Assembly: GCA_018241165.1 (NCBI GenBank)
Contig: JAFEEK010000115.1
Coordinates: forward strand, 1 to 9,415
DNA: 9,415 bases
Direction of reading: 5' to 3'
Source: Pseudomonadota bacterium
GTDB lineage: Bacteria; Pseudomonadota; Gammaproteobacteria; Xanthomonadales; Rhodanobacteraceae
The notes beneath the pieces were generated by a model. The model was not told the origin of the DNA. It did not search any database and was given only the letters and a program-made list of their open reading frames with translations. Every line of letters starts with the position of its first letter. Within the stretch, counting starts at the first letter, position 1. Shown here piece after piece: positions 1 through 8,535 of the stretch. Both the position numbers and the translations under genes were made by a program.

Positions 1-29
1 ACCGCGGCAATAACGAACGATCGGCGCAC
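1..29 (-). CDS. Probable start of an exported protein, cut by the window edge
   Basis: Only nine full codons are visible, reading MRRSFVIAA from a GTG at 29-27. The call rests on a good ribosome-binding site (AAGAGGGG on the minus strand, 43-36) six bases before the GTG, and on an N-terminus of two arginines followed by a hydrophobic run, as in the first part of a signal peptide or membrane anchor. The gene would begin 79 bases after the stop of the TonB-dependent receptor, on the same strand, and could be the next member of that operon. An alternative in-frame-open ATG at 88-86 on the same strand has no ribosome-binding site. Nothing can be said about function. Confidence 0.4.
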
Positions 30-55
30 GGCGAACCCCTCTTGCTGACTGGATC

Positions 56-92
56 GCCTAGCTTAGCCGCAGTCGGAGGCTGCGGCATAGGC
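56..92 (-). other. Two-part hairpin after the receptor gene
   Basis: Seven base pairs (GCCGCAG 66-72 with CTGCGGC 80-86, loop of 7) are extended by an outer five-pair stem (GCCTA 56-60 with TAGGC 88-92) across an uneven internal loop. It begins 17 bases past the receptor stop codon. No T tract follows on the minus strand, so it is a poor intrinsic terminator. It may protect the 3' end of the receptor mRNA or attenuate read-through into the gene at the left edge. Confidence 0.35.
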
Positions 93-108
93 TGGAAGTC
101 AGGAGTCG

Positions 109-2571
109 TCAGAAGCGATAGCTTGCCTCGACGCCCCACATGCGCGGCTCGGTGATGCCGGCGCTGGTCACGCCGAGCACATTGGTCACGATGTTGTTGA
201 GGCCGGTGACGTATTGCACGTCGAACAGGTTGTTGACGAACACGGCGACGCTCCACGGCACGTCGGGCGAGGACCAGCCGACGTGGAAATCCGCGCGCGC
301 CTGGCTGCCGCCGAGCTTGAACGTGGTGGCAAGGACGCAGGTGCCTTGCAGCTGCGAATCCGAGTTGCAGCGGCCCTTGCCGGTGTAGGCGCCTTGCAGG
401 GTGAAGTCCAGGCTGCCGCCGGCGACGTTGTGCACGACGTAGTCGGCGCCGAGCGTGGCGGACAGGTACGGCAAGCCGGTGGCCTGGCCATCGAGATTCA
501 CGCCAGCCGAGGTCGTGTAATTGCTGTAGGTCTGGTTGATCCAGGCCGCGGCGGCGTTCAGGCGCAGGCTTTCGGTGGCTTGCCAGCGGGCTTCGAATTC
601 CAGGCCCTTGGCTTCCTGGTCGCTTGGCAGGATCTGGTACTGCGGCAGGCCGCCGTTGCCGGCGCCGTTCTGCACCAGGGTCAGGTTCGGCAGGTTGGAA
701 TATTTATAATAGTATACCGAGGCATTGAGCAGCAGCTTCTGGTCGGCGAAATAGCTCTTGATGCCGGCTTCGTAGCTGCGCACGTTTTGCGGTCGGTAGA
801 CCGTGCCGACTTGCAGCGCGTTGAAGCCGCCGGCCTGGTAGCCCTTGGCGGCGGAGGCGTAGAGCATCATGTCGGGCGACAGCTTGTAGTCGAGCACGAC
901 GCGCGGGCTGGTGTCCGTCCAGCTGCGGTTCAAGCCGCCGGGATGGCCTTGCACCGACGGATCGGTGAAATAGATGTTCTGCTGGAACGTCTGGATCGGA
1001 ATACCAAGCGCATCGAGTATGCCCGCCGCCTGCAACTGCGCCAGTGTCGCGTCGAGCTGCGGTGCGACGCGCGCCGGCTCGTACCAGCTGAAGTCACGCT
1101 CGTCGTGGGTGAAGCGCGCGCCGGTCGTGAGGTTGAGCCGGTCCGTGAGATGCCAGATCACGTCCGCGTAAACCGCGCTGGCCGTGGCGGTATTGCGATT
1201 GTCCATGCTCTCGCGCCACGGATCGTCCAGCAACGAGAACGGCAATCCCATGCCCTGCAATGCGCCGGTGATCGGCCCGTACAGGCCGCCCGGCGCGATG
1301 CCGAGATTGTTGAGCAGCGTGTCGATCGTGTCGGTGAGGAAGTTGATCTGGCTGGACTGGCGGCCGTCGTCGCGATACCAGCTTGCGCCGGCAACCCAGT
1401 CGGCGCGATCCGTCTTGCCGGATAGCTTGAATTCCTGCGACCAGGTCTTGTGCCGCTCGATGTTGGTATCGTCGAAGTACAGGTAGGCGAGGTTGGTGGC
1501 CGCCTGCGCTTCGCGGTTGTAGGTATGGAAACGCTGGAACGACGTCAGCGAAGTGAAATCGCCGAACGACAGCGGATGTTCGACACGCAGCGAGAACGAA
1601 TCGTAGGTACGCGATTCGCCGCCATCGGTCACGTTGTTGTACAGCGGCGCATGGCGCGGATCGAGATAGGCCGGATAGTCGGGCGTGGTCGACGGCAGGT
1701 CCGGATAGGCTGGTATCGGCGATACGTTGATGGTCGGGCGCGGCGGCTGCTTGAGGCGTTCGTGTTCCCACGCGAAGTTGACGCTGGAGTCGGCAGGGCC
1801 GTTCCATTGCACCTGCATGCGCGAGCCCCAGTCGTCGTTCTTGTTGAAGTGTTGGCCGGTGTCGGCATCGCGCAGCCAGCCGTTGCTCTGGTTGTCCACG
1901 AAACTCATGCGGAAGGCCAGGTCATTGCCGAGCGGCGTGTTGTACACGCCATCGACGTAACGTTCGCCGTAGTTGCCCAGGCGCATGGTCGCGTTCGCTT
2001 CGAAAACATCGGCAGGCGCGTTGGTCGCCACCGAGATCGCGCCGGCAGCGCTGTTGCGGCCGAACAGCGTGCCCTGCGGGCCCTTGAGTACTTCGACGTG
2101 ATCGATGTCGTTGAACATCAGCAGCGCGCCGCCGGACTTGCCCATGTAGATGCCGTTCTCGTAGACACCGACCGGGGCGTCGGTGCCGATGCCGAAGTCG
2201 CCGGTGCCGATGCCGCGAATGCTGAAGTAGGGCTGCGTCGGCTGGTCGCCGCTGACGGAAACGCCGGGCAGGTACATGCTTATCTTCGACAGATCGGTGG
2301 CAGCGAGCGTGTCGATCTGTTGCGCGGTCACGACCTGCACGGCGATCGGCACTTCCTGCACCTGCTGGGTGCGGCTCTGCGCAGTCACGGTGATATTGCC
2401 GAGTTGCGCCGCGGCCGCGTCTTTTTTCGCAGCGGTGCCGGCATCTGCCTGTGCATCGGCCGATTGCGCAGTGGCCAGCACCGGCGCACCGAGTCCGAGC
2501 AAAGACAAAGCGGCGCCGCGCAACAGCGCCGAGCGCAGTTGGGCGACAAGCGTGCGTTGGGTCGGAATCAT
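109..2571 (-). CDS. TonB-dependent outer-membrane receptor
   Basis: An 820-residue ligand-gated outer-membrane transporter, which would use TonB-ExbBD energy to bring a scarce or bulky ligand into the periplasm. Residues 1-35 form a signal peptide with a hydrophobic core (about 18-33). A TonB-box-like stretch (GNITVTAQSRTQ) lies at 58-69. The plug domain covers about 72-190 and includes ISMYLPGVSV, FSIRGIG, the VEVLKGPQGTLFGRNSAAGAI block (159-179) and adjacent conserved residues. The rest is the 22-strand barrel, ending in VEASYRF with the terminal Phe typical of outer-membrane proteins. The ATG at 2571 is chosen because AGGGAG lies 8 bases upstream and it opens directly into the signal peptide; an in-frame start at 2643 would overlap the cytochrome gene. 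Odd points are two hydrophobic inserts (about 418-450 and 503-535) and a likely loop disulfide C735-C745. The ligand is unknown; no siderophore genes are nearby. It is the third gene of the beta-helix/cytochrome transcript. Confidence 0.95.
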   Translation of the reverse strand: MIPTQRTLVAQLRSALLRGAALSLLGLGAPVLATAQSADAQADAGTAAKKDAAAAQLGNITVTAQSRTQQVQEVPIAVQVVTAQQIDTLAATDLSKISMYLPGVSVSGDQPTQPYFSIRGIGTGDFGIGTDAPVGVYENGIYMGKSGGALLMFNDIDHVEVLKGPQGTLFGRNSAAGAISVATNAPADVFEANATMRLGNYGERYVDGVYNTPLGNDLAFRMSFVDNQSNGWLRDADTGQHFNKNDDWGSRMQVQWNGPADSSVNFAWEHERLKQPPRPTINVSPIPAYPDLPSTTPDYPAYLDPRHAPLYNNVTDGGESRTYDSFSLRVEHPLSFGDFTSLTSFQRFHTYNREAQAATNLAYLYFDDTNIERHKTWSQEFKLSGKTDRADWVAGASWYRDDGRQSSQINFLTDTIDTLLNNLGIAPGGLYGPITGALQGMGLPFSLLDDPWRESMDNRNTATASAVYADVIWHLTDRLNLTTGARFTHDERDFSWYEPARVAPQLDATLAQLQAAGILDALGIPIQTFQQNIYFTDPSVQGHPGGLNRSWTDTSPRVVLDYKLSPDMMLYASAAKGYQAGGFNALQVGTVYRPQNVRSYEAGIKSYFADQKLLLNASVYYYKYSNLPNLTLVQNGAGNGGLPQYQILPSDQEAKGLEFEARWQATESLRLNAAAAWINQTYSNYTTSAGVNLDGQATGLPYLSATLGADYVVHNVAGGSLDFTLQGAYTGKGRCNSDSQLQGTCVLATTFKLGGSQARADFHVGWSSPDVPWSVAVFVNNLFDVQYVTGLNNIVTNVLGVTSAGITEPRMWGVEASYRF

Positions 2572-2603
2572 GGTGCGGTCTCCCTGTTTTGTGGATTTCG
2601 TGG

Positions 2604-3757
2604 TTAGAGCCCGGCGCAGTTGCCCGGCATCGATGCGATCCATGCGCGGATCAGTTCAACGGCTTCGCGATCGGTCGTGGTGCGTCCCATCTCCGGCATC
2701 ATCACGCCGGGTTCGCTCGAGGTAATGCGGTATGCCAGGATCGAATCGTCGGGCTTTCCCGGGACGATGTCGAACAGGTGGTCGCCGGTCGCGCGGCCCG
2801 CGGCGACGGGCGGCTTGCAGATGCCCCACAGGCGCGCATCCGCATTCGCCGAGCGCAGATCCAGGGCGGTGGTGTTGGCCGGGCCTGCCGGGTTGTGGCA
2901 ATGGCTGCAGTTGATGTCGAGCCAGGCGCGTGCGCGCTCATCCAATGGTGCACGGGTGTCGTTCCAGGCGGCATCGCGCGGCACGTCCGCTGACGGCAGA
3001 CCGGTCAGGTAACCCGCCTTGACCCAATGCGCGAGCTGGTTTTCCTTGCCCGTCGCATAGTCGTAATCGTGATTCAGGTGCCGTGCATGCGGTCCGAGCG
3101 GGTCGATGCGCTTGGCCTGGACGTTGGTGACGTGGCAGCCGGCGCACTGGTTTGCATTCGGCACGACATACGGAAATGCCTCGGGCTTGTCCTGCTTGTC
3201 GACCAGTTCCAGCGGGATCACGTCGCCGGTGCGCGCCAGATGCGCATCGGACTGATTGGCGTCCCAGACATAAGGAATCGCCTCCCAGCCGCCTTCGCGG
3301 CGTACCAGCAAACGCGTTTCGATCAGGCGCACATTGGCCAGGTCCAGCGCGTCGTGACCAGCGTTGGGTGCGAAATCTCGGCTGGTGTCCCATGTCCGCG
3401 CAACGGATTTGCCATTGCGGTTGCCGTTCGTCGGCAACGGATAGAAAAACGTCTTGGTCAGTATGGCGCCGACCGGAAAGTCGAAAGGTCCGTAGGAGTC
3501 GTACTTGGCGGCACTTCCCTGGGGCATCCACACGGTGCGGAACTTGTGTGCGTAATCGCTGAACAACGGCGTGGCGAGGTCGTAAGGCACCACGCCGGTG
3601 TTCGGGGCAAGTCGGCCACCACGCGCTTCGACGAGATGCCAGTCGCTGAGTTTTTCGGGATAACCGGCGGCAAAGAAATGCACCGGCTGCGGTGCCCTGG
3701 CACAGCCGGCAAGCAAGGCGAGTGCGGTCAGCGATGCCGCGAGACGAATCGGTTTCA

Positions 3758-3758
<1 letters not shown>
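2604..3758 (-). CDS. Diheme c-type cytochrome lipoprotein, SO2930/TIGR03806-like
   Basis: A 384-residue exported lipoprotein. The lipobox LLAGC puts the acylated Cys at 19. Ala at +2, not Asp, favours sorting to the outer membrane. There are two covalent heme motifs: CAGCH (205-209, in NANQCAGCHV) and CSHCH (284-288, in DINCSHCHNP). The GVMMPEMG segment (351-358) near the C-terminus may supply an axial Met. Two more cysteines, C314 and C381, could form a disulfide. The architecture, and its pairing with a beta-helix lipoprotein, match what I recall as family TIGR03806 (SO2930 family diheme cytochrome); the biochemical role of that family is not known to me. The ATG at 3758 is chosen because it opens the lipoprotein signal; the longer in-frame reading to 4013 lies inside the upstream gene. 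It shares one base with the upstream stop (TGATG), with AGGA four bases before it, so translation is probably coupled. Presumed periplasmic electron transfer is inference. Confidence 0.87.
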
Positions 3759-4977
<1,219 letters not shown>

Positions 4978-4993
<16 letters not shown>

Positions 4994-5100
4994 GTCACCC
5001 ACCTCCCGGGTCGCGCGTATGCGCGAGAACGTGAATTGGAGCCGCAACCGGCGCCCATGGCGAGGGCAAAGCGGGCAAGAATGGGGGGCAAATCGGTCAT
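4978..5100 (-). CDS. Doubtful 40-codon ORF between regulator and beta-helix gene
   Basis: An ATG overlaps the regulator's stop as ATGA (5100-5097), and the frame runs 40 codons to a TGA inside the beta-helix gene. The beginning, MTDLPPILARFALAMGAGCG, resembles a very short hydrophobic signal with a lipobox-like GAGC. Against it: no Shine-Dalgarno sequence precedes the ATG, the second half is arginine-rich and unremarkable, and the frame contains the ribosome-binding site of the next gene. It could act in translational coupling or simply be chance. Confidence 0.13.
5011..5026. promoter_or_regulatory. Perfect palindrome just upstream of the beta-helix gene
   Basis: TCGCGC (5011-5016) and GCGCGA (5021-5026) flank GTAT. 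In the minus-strand mRNA this six-pair, four-base-loop hairpin ends only three bases before the GGGAGGT ribosome-binding site of the beta-helix gene. It could influence ribosome access or serve as a DNA operator. It is short and made of CG steps in a GC-rich genome, so chance is possible. No convincing -35/-10 pair was found in the 103-base gap (4994-5096). Confidence 0.3.
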
Positions 5101-6173
5101 TGCGCCTGATGCCGCGGTGGACGCATCGCTCGTGGCGGGCCGCCCGTCCAGCGCTTGAAGGCGCGTCGGAACTCGCGCGGATCGCTGTAGCCGACGGCGG
5201 TTCCGATTTCGCCGATGCGCAAGGCGCCGGCATGCAACAACTCCAGTGCGCGTTCGGTGCGGATGCGGTCGTGAATGTCGCGAAAGACCTGGCCGCAGGC
5301 CGCCAGATGACGGCGTAGAGTACGTTCGCTCAAATTCAGGTCGGATGCGATGTCCCCCAGTCGCGGATGTTCGCGCAAGTGCAGGCGCAACATGCGTTCG
5401 ACCGAGGCGACCACATCGCTCTGGCGCTCGAGGCTGGCCGACTGCTCGCGGCAGATGGCCAGGGCTTGCTGCGCGCTGACCGGATGGTGTGTGGGCAATT
5501 CCATGCCCATCCATTGCCGATCGACCACGGCGCGGTTATACGCCGCGCCGAAACGGACCTCGCAGCGAAACAGGCGGCGATACTCGGCCGACCAGGCCGG
5601 TTCCTGATAGGTCAATTCAAGTCGTGCCAGCTTGAAACCCGGACCGAGCAGGCTGCGGCAAAGTACCAGGGAACTGGCGAACAGTTCTTCGCACAGGAAC
5701 GGTAGTGTCGCGTCGGCGGACGCGCGCGGATGTGCAATCAATGCGGCGTCGCCGTTGTCCAGTGCCTCGAACTCCAGGTCCATCAGTGCGCCGCTGATCG
5801 GGTGGTGCTCGATGCCGATCGCCATCGCTTCGCCGAACGTGCGCTGCGTGAGCATGGCCAGGCCGAGCACGCCGAAAGTGCCGAGCGACTGGCGCGAACC
5901 CACGCGCAGGCCGATGTCGGCATCCGGCATGGTGCGCAGGGCGCGGCGGATGATGGTCACCGCCTGACGATAGGAAATCCGCGTCGCGGCAGCATCGATT
6001 TGTTCGCGTTTGAGTCCCATGCCGGCGAGCCAGGGATCGACCGCGATGCCTTGTTCGTCCGCCACCTGTGCGAGAACGGCAAGCACGGTGGTGGGGATAA
6101 CGGCGGCGGAATTGCGCGCTTCCTCTTCCGGCGGCGCGGTGAGGAATTTCGGTGCTTTCAAGGGGTGACGCAT
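5097..6173 (-). CDS. AraC-family transcriptional regulator with N-terminal ligand-binding domain
   Basis: A 358-residue DNA-binding regulator. Residues about 26-215 match the arabinose-binding-like sensor domain of the OruR-type subgroup (PF12625, from memory), with landmarks IPTTVLAVLAQVADEQG, DADIGLRVG, GTFGVLGLAM and a late HHPVSAQQAL. The C-terminal 100 residues are a classical AraC domain with two helix-turn-helix units: RLGDIASDLNLSERTLRRHL (271-290) and IGEIGTAVGYSDPREFRRAF (320-339), followed by RWTGGPP. The start at 6173 is the only reasonable ATG, but no clear ribosome-binding site precedes it, so it may be leaderless or weakly translated. It is co-directional with and 103 bases upstream of the beta-helix gene, and divergent from thrS. 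Position and family make it the probable ligand-responsive activator of the beta-helix/cytochrome/receptor genes; the inducer is unknown. Confidence 0.94.
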   Translation of the reverse strand: MRHPLKAPKFLTAPPEEEARNSAAVIPTTVLAVLAQVADEQGIAVDPWLAGMGLKREQIDAAATRISYRQAVTIIRRALRTMPDADIGLRVGSRQSLGTFGVLGLAMLTQRTFGEAMAIGIEHHPISGALMDLEFEALDNGDAALIAHPRASADATLPFLCEELFASSLVLCRSLLGPGFKLARLELTYQEPAWSAEYRRLFRCEVRFGAAYNRAVVDRQWMGMELPTHHPVSAQQALAICREQSASLERQSDVVASVERMLRLHLREHPRLGDIASDLNLSERTLRRHLAACGQVFRDIHDRIRTERALELLHAGALRIGEIGTAVGYSDPREFRRAFKRWTGGPPRAMRPPRHQAQ

Positions 6174-6252
6174 GGAATTGCACGGTCTTTGCGCGGCGAC
6201 CCGCGCCTTTTATCACGAAGACGCGCAAGCCGATTGACGCGCTGCCGCACGA

Positions 6253-6281
6253 TTGAACAGCACAGTGTTGCGTGCGAGAAT
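6253..6281 (+). promoter_or_regulatory. Candidate thrS promoter with extended -10
   Basis: TTGAAC (6253-6258) is separated by 17 bases from GAGAAT (6276-6281), and TG one base upstream of the -10 (6273-6274) makes an extended -10 element. Each hexamer matches the sigma-70 consensus at four of six positions. Transcription would start near 6288 and give a leader of about 200 bases before thrS, carrying the three hairpins. This is pattern matching only. Confidence 0.33.
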
Positions 6282-6391
6282 CCGGTTGTCGAAATACTCA
6301 AGGTGGCGCGCGGGCAACCGGCGCCGAGCGTGCGACATGTCAACTCGTACTTTCCAGACCTGAAAGCATCGTTGCCGCACGCTTGCATCCC

Positions 6392-6416
6392 AAGGCGCCG
6401 CGGCGCCTTTATTTTT
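6392..6416 (+). terminator. Terminator-like hairpin in the thrS leader
   Basis: AAGGCGCCGCGGCGCCTT (6392-6409) is a perfect 18-base palindrome giving a seven-pair stem with a four-base loop, followed by TATTTTT. The T-rich tail is only on the plus strand, so it would act on rightward transcripts. It sits 70 bases before the thrS start. It could be an attenuator of thrS or end a transcript entering from upstream. No gene ends on this strand before it, which makes the leader reading more likely. Confidence 0.5.
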
Positions 6417-6435
6417 GCCGTCGTCCATGACGGCA
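6416..6435 (+). promoter_or_regulatory. Second hairpin of the thrS leader
   Basis: TGCCGTC (6416-6422) pairs with GACGGCA (6429-6435) over a six-base loop, GTCCAT. It follows directly after the terminator-like hairpin. In E. coli, ThrS represses its own translation by binding tRNA-Thr-like arms in the leader; this arm is a possible counterpart, but the anticodon-like CGU is not in the loop, so the analogy is weak. Confidence 0.35.
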
Positions 6436-6441
6436 GAATCA

Positions 6442-6469
6442 AAAAGCGGCCATCCATGGCCGCACTTTT
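6442..6469 (+). terminator. Third hairpin of the thrS leader, terminator-like
   Basis: GCGGCCA (6446-6452) pairs with TGGCCGC (6457-6463) around a TCCA loop, with AAAA before and ACTTTT after, so the structure has A/T-rich flanks on both strands. It ends 17 bases before the thrS ATG and just before its weak ribosome-binding site (AGAG, 6475-6478). It could work as a bidirectional terminator for the divergent pair or as part of a translational operator. Confidence 0.45.
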
Positions 6470-6486
6470 CACCAAGAGCAGTTCCC

Positions 6487-8385
6487 ATGATCAACATAAC
6501 TCTCCCCGACGGCAGCCAACGCCAATTCGATCATCCGGTCACGGTCGGCGATGTCGCCGCGTCCATCGGCGCGGGACTGGCCAAGGCCGCGCTGGCCGGC
6601 AAGGTCGACGGCAAGCTGGTCGATACGAGTTTTCGGATCGATCACGACGCGAAACTCGAGATCGTCACCGAAAAAAGTCCCGATGCGCTGGACATCCTGC
6701 GCCACTCCACCGCGCACTTGCTCGCGCAGGCGACGCAGCGGCTGTTTCCGGATACGCAGGTGACGATCGGGCCGGTGGTCGAAAACGGTTTCTACTACGA
6801 CTTCGCGCGCAAGACTCCGTTCACGCCAGAAGACCTCGACAAGATCGAGACCGAGATGAAGAAGATCGTCGCCGAAGCGCTGCCGGTGCAGCGCAGCGTC
6901 ATGGCCAAGGACGATGCGATTCGTTTCTTCAACGACAAGGGCGAGAAGTACAAGGCGCAGATCATCGACGAGATCATCCCGCCGGGCGAGGAAATCTCGC
7001 TGTACGGGCAGGGCGAGTGGATCGACCTGTGTCGCGGCCCGCACGTGCCGAACACGAACAAGTTGCGCGCATTCAAGCTGATGAAAGTCGCCGGTGCGTA
7101 CTGGCGCGGCGATGCCAAGAACGAGATGTTGCAGCGTGTTTACGGCACGGCCTGGCTCAACGACAAAGACCTGAAGTCGTATCTGACGCAATTGGAAGAA
7201 GCCGAGAAGCGTGACCACCGCAAGATCGCCAGGCAGCTCGACCTGTTCCACCTGCAGGAAGAGGCGCCGGGTCTGGTGTTCTGGCATCCCAAGGGCTGGT
7301 CGATCTGGCAGGTGGTCGAGCAGTACATGCGCCGCGTCTATCGTGAAACCGGCTACGGCGAGGTGAAGGCACCACAAGTTCTCGATGTCACTTTGTGGAA
7401 GAAATCCGGGCACTGGGACAACTACAAGGACAACATGTTCTTCACTGAGTCGGAGAAGCGCACCTACGCGCTCAAGCCGATGAATTGCCCGGGGCATGTG
7501 CAGATTTTCAATCACGGCCTGCACAGCTATCGCGACCTGCCCATCCGCTACGGCGAATTCGGCGGCTGCCATCGCAACGAGCCATCCGGCGCGCTGCACG
7601 GCATCCTGCGCGTGCGCGGCTTCACCCAGGACGATGGCCACATCTTCTGCACCGAGGACCAGATCGAATCCGAAGTCACTGCCTTCCACGCACAGGCGAT
7701 GAAGGTCTATTCGGATTTCGGCTTCACCGATGTGCAGCTCAAGATCGCGCTGCGTCCCGAGCCGCGCCTGGGCGACGACGCGACCTGGGACAAGGCCGAG
7801 AACGCCTTGCGCTCGGCGTTGCGCGCGGCCGGCGTGGCTTGGCAGGAACTGCCGGGCGAAGGCGCGTTCTACGGGCCGAAGATCGAATATCACCTAAAAG
7901 ACGCCATCGGCCGCACCTGGCAGCTCGGTACCATGCAGGTCGATTTCATGATGCCAGAGCGCCTCGGCGCCGAATACGTCGATGAGCATTCGCAGCGGCG
8001 CCATCCGGTGATGCTGCATCGGGCCATCGTCGGTTCGATGGAGCGCTTCATCGGCATCCTGATCGAGCACCACACCGGCGCGTTCCCGGCGTGGCTGGCG
8101 CCGGTGCAGGCAGTGGTCATGAACATCACCGATGCACAGGCGGGCTATGTCGCCGACGTCGTCGCGGAATTGCAAAAACAGGGCTTCCGCGTCGAAGCGG
8201 ACACGCGCAACGAAAAGATCGGCTACAAGATCCGCGAACACACGCTGCAGAAAGTGCCGTACCTGCTCGTCATCGGCGATCGCGAGAAGGAGCAGGGCCG
8301 GGTCGCCGTGCGCACGCGCGCTGGCGAGGACCTGGGCACGATGACGGCGTCGGATTTCGCCGGGCGTTTGCGCGCCGGGACTTAA
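6487..8385 (+). CDS. thrS: Threonine-tRNA ligase
   Basis: A 632-residue cytoplasmic enzyme that charges tRNA-Thr with threonine and ATP. Domains in order: TGS (1-61), the editing domain that hydrolyses Ser-tRNA-Thr (about 62-225), the class II catalytic core (about 245-535) and the anticodon-binding domain (about 540-632). Editing residues H73, H77, C182 and H186 are all present (HSTAH and CRGPH). The catalytic zinc ligands C334 (PMNCPGH), H385 (QDDGH) and H511 are present, as is motif 2 R363 ([12 protein letters not shown]). These positions equal the E. coli numbering as I recall it, which supports the ATG at 6487 over in-frame starts further upstream. The first gene of the thrS-infC-rpmI cluster, it is divergent from the AraC-type gene. 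Its leader carries three hairpins that may regulate it. Confidence 0.99.
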   Translation: MINITLPDGSQRQFDHPVTVGDVAASIGAGLAKAALAGKVDGKLVDTSFRIDHDAKLEIVTEKSPDALDILRHSTAHLLAQATQRLFPDTQVTIGPVVENGFYYDFARKTPFTPEDLDKIETEMKKIVAEALPVQRSVMAKDDAIRFFNDKGEKYKAQIIDEIIPPGEEISLYGQGEWIDLCRGPHVPNTNKLRAFKLMKVAGAYWRGDAKNEMLQRVYGTAWLNDKDLKSYLTQLEEAEKRDHRKIARQLDLFHLQEEAPGLVFWHPKGWSIWQVVEQYMRRVYRETGYGEVKAPQVLDVTLWKKSGHWDNYKDNMFFTESEKRTYALKPMNCPGHVQIFNHGLHSYRDLPIRYGEFGGCHRNEPSGALHGILRVRGFTQDDGHIFCTEDQIESEVTAFHAQAMKVYSDFGFTDVQLKIALRPEPRLGDDATWDKAENALRSALRAAGVAWQELPGEGAFYGPKIEYHLKDAIGRTWQLGTMQVDFMMPERLGAEYVDEHSQRRHPVMLHRAIVGSMERFIGILIEHHTGAFPAWLAPVQAVVMNITDAQAGYVADVVAELQKQGFRVEADTRNEKIGYKIREHTLQKVPYLLVIGDREKEQGRVAVRTRAGEDLGTMTASDFAGRLRAGT

Positions 8386-8396
8386 GCGGCGCAAAC

Positions 8397-8411
8397 CCTT
8401 GTAAATCAAGG
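8397..8411 (+). other. Small hairpin after thrS
   Basis: CCTTG (8397-8401) pairs with CAAGG (8407-8411) around TAAAT, 12 bases after the thrS stop. The stem is short, AT-weighted and followed by ATTCTGTT, so it is not a strong terminator. Transcription probably continues into infC. Confidence 0.25.
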
Positions 8412-8417
8412 ATTCTG

Positions 8418-8446
8418 TTGCGCGGGCGCGGATTTGCCGATAAAAT
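8418..8446 (+). promoter_or_regulatory. Candidate infC promoter
   Basis: TTGCGC (8418-8423), a 17-base spacer and TAAAAT (8441-8446, five of six matches to TATAAT) lie in the 147-base gap between thrS and infC. Transcription would begin near 8453 and give a leader of about 80 bases. A seven-pair inverted repeat, GGGCGCG (8424-8430) and CGCGCCC (8448-8454), brackets the -10 box and could be an operator or a start-site hairpin. An infC promoter separate from the one for thrS would parallel E. coli. Confidence 0.42.
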
Positions 8447-8520
8447 TCGCGCCCCTTGTTCGTTTGCGTTCGATGCCGCCTTGAAATCGTTCGCAAGTTG
8501 TTGAATAAAAAAGGTCTTCT

Positions 8521-8535
8521 GGAGGGTTGGTTATC
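8521..8535 (+). promoter_or_regulatory. infC: infC ribosome-binding site and ATC start codon
   Basis: The strong Shine-Dalgarno GGAGGG (8521-8526) is followed in frame by TTG (8527), GTT (8530) and ATC (8533). TTG touches the Shine-Dalgarno and is too close to be used. ATC lies seven bases from GGAGG, the best spacing. No ATG or GTG is available near the N-terminus of the IF3 domain. Rare starts (AUU in E. coli) are the known basis of infC self-repression, because IF3 rejects initiation at non-AUG/GUG/UUG codons. Confidence 0.75.

Larger units (their letters stand above)
6174..6486. other. Divergent intergenic region between the regulator and thrS
   Basis: These 313 bases must hold the promoters of the AraC-type gene (leftward) and thrS (rightward). 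On the plus strand there is one reasonable promoter candidate and three consecutive hairpins in the thrS leader, listed separately. On the minus strand a TGATAAAA stretch near 6209-6216 might contribute a -10 for the regulator, but no good -35 lies at the right distance. No RNA gene and no further convincing small gene was seen. Confidence 0.6.

Noticed and set aside
1..161. Plus-strand open frame at the left edge
   Set aside because: Runs from the edge to a stop near 161 through the hairpin and the receptor 3' end; composition and peptide look random.
214..2607. Two long plus-strand open frames (about 214-1425 and 1450-2607) opposite the receptor gene
   Set aside because: They mirror codon periodicity of the receptor on the other strand, show no domain or signal I can recognise and lack ribosome-binding sites.
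2572..2643. Longer N-terminus for the TonB-dependent receptor (start at 2643)
   Set aside because: It would overlap the end of the cytochrome gene and bury the signal peptide; the ATG at 2571 has a good ribosome-binding site.
4994..5233. Longer N-terminus for the beta-helix protein (start at 5233)
   Set aside because: It would run through the end of the regulator gene and place 80 unrelated residues before a lipoprotein signal.
6415..6486. In-frame upstream starts for thrS (including ATG at 6427)
   Set aside because: They would translate through two leader hairpins, and E. coli-equivalent numbering of all active-site residues fits only the start at 6487.
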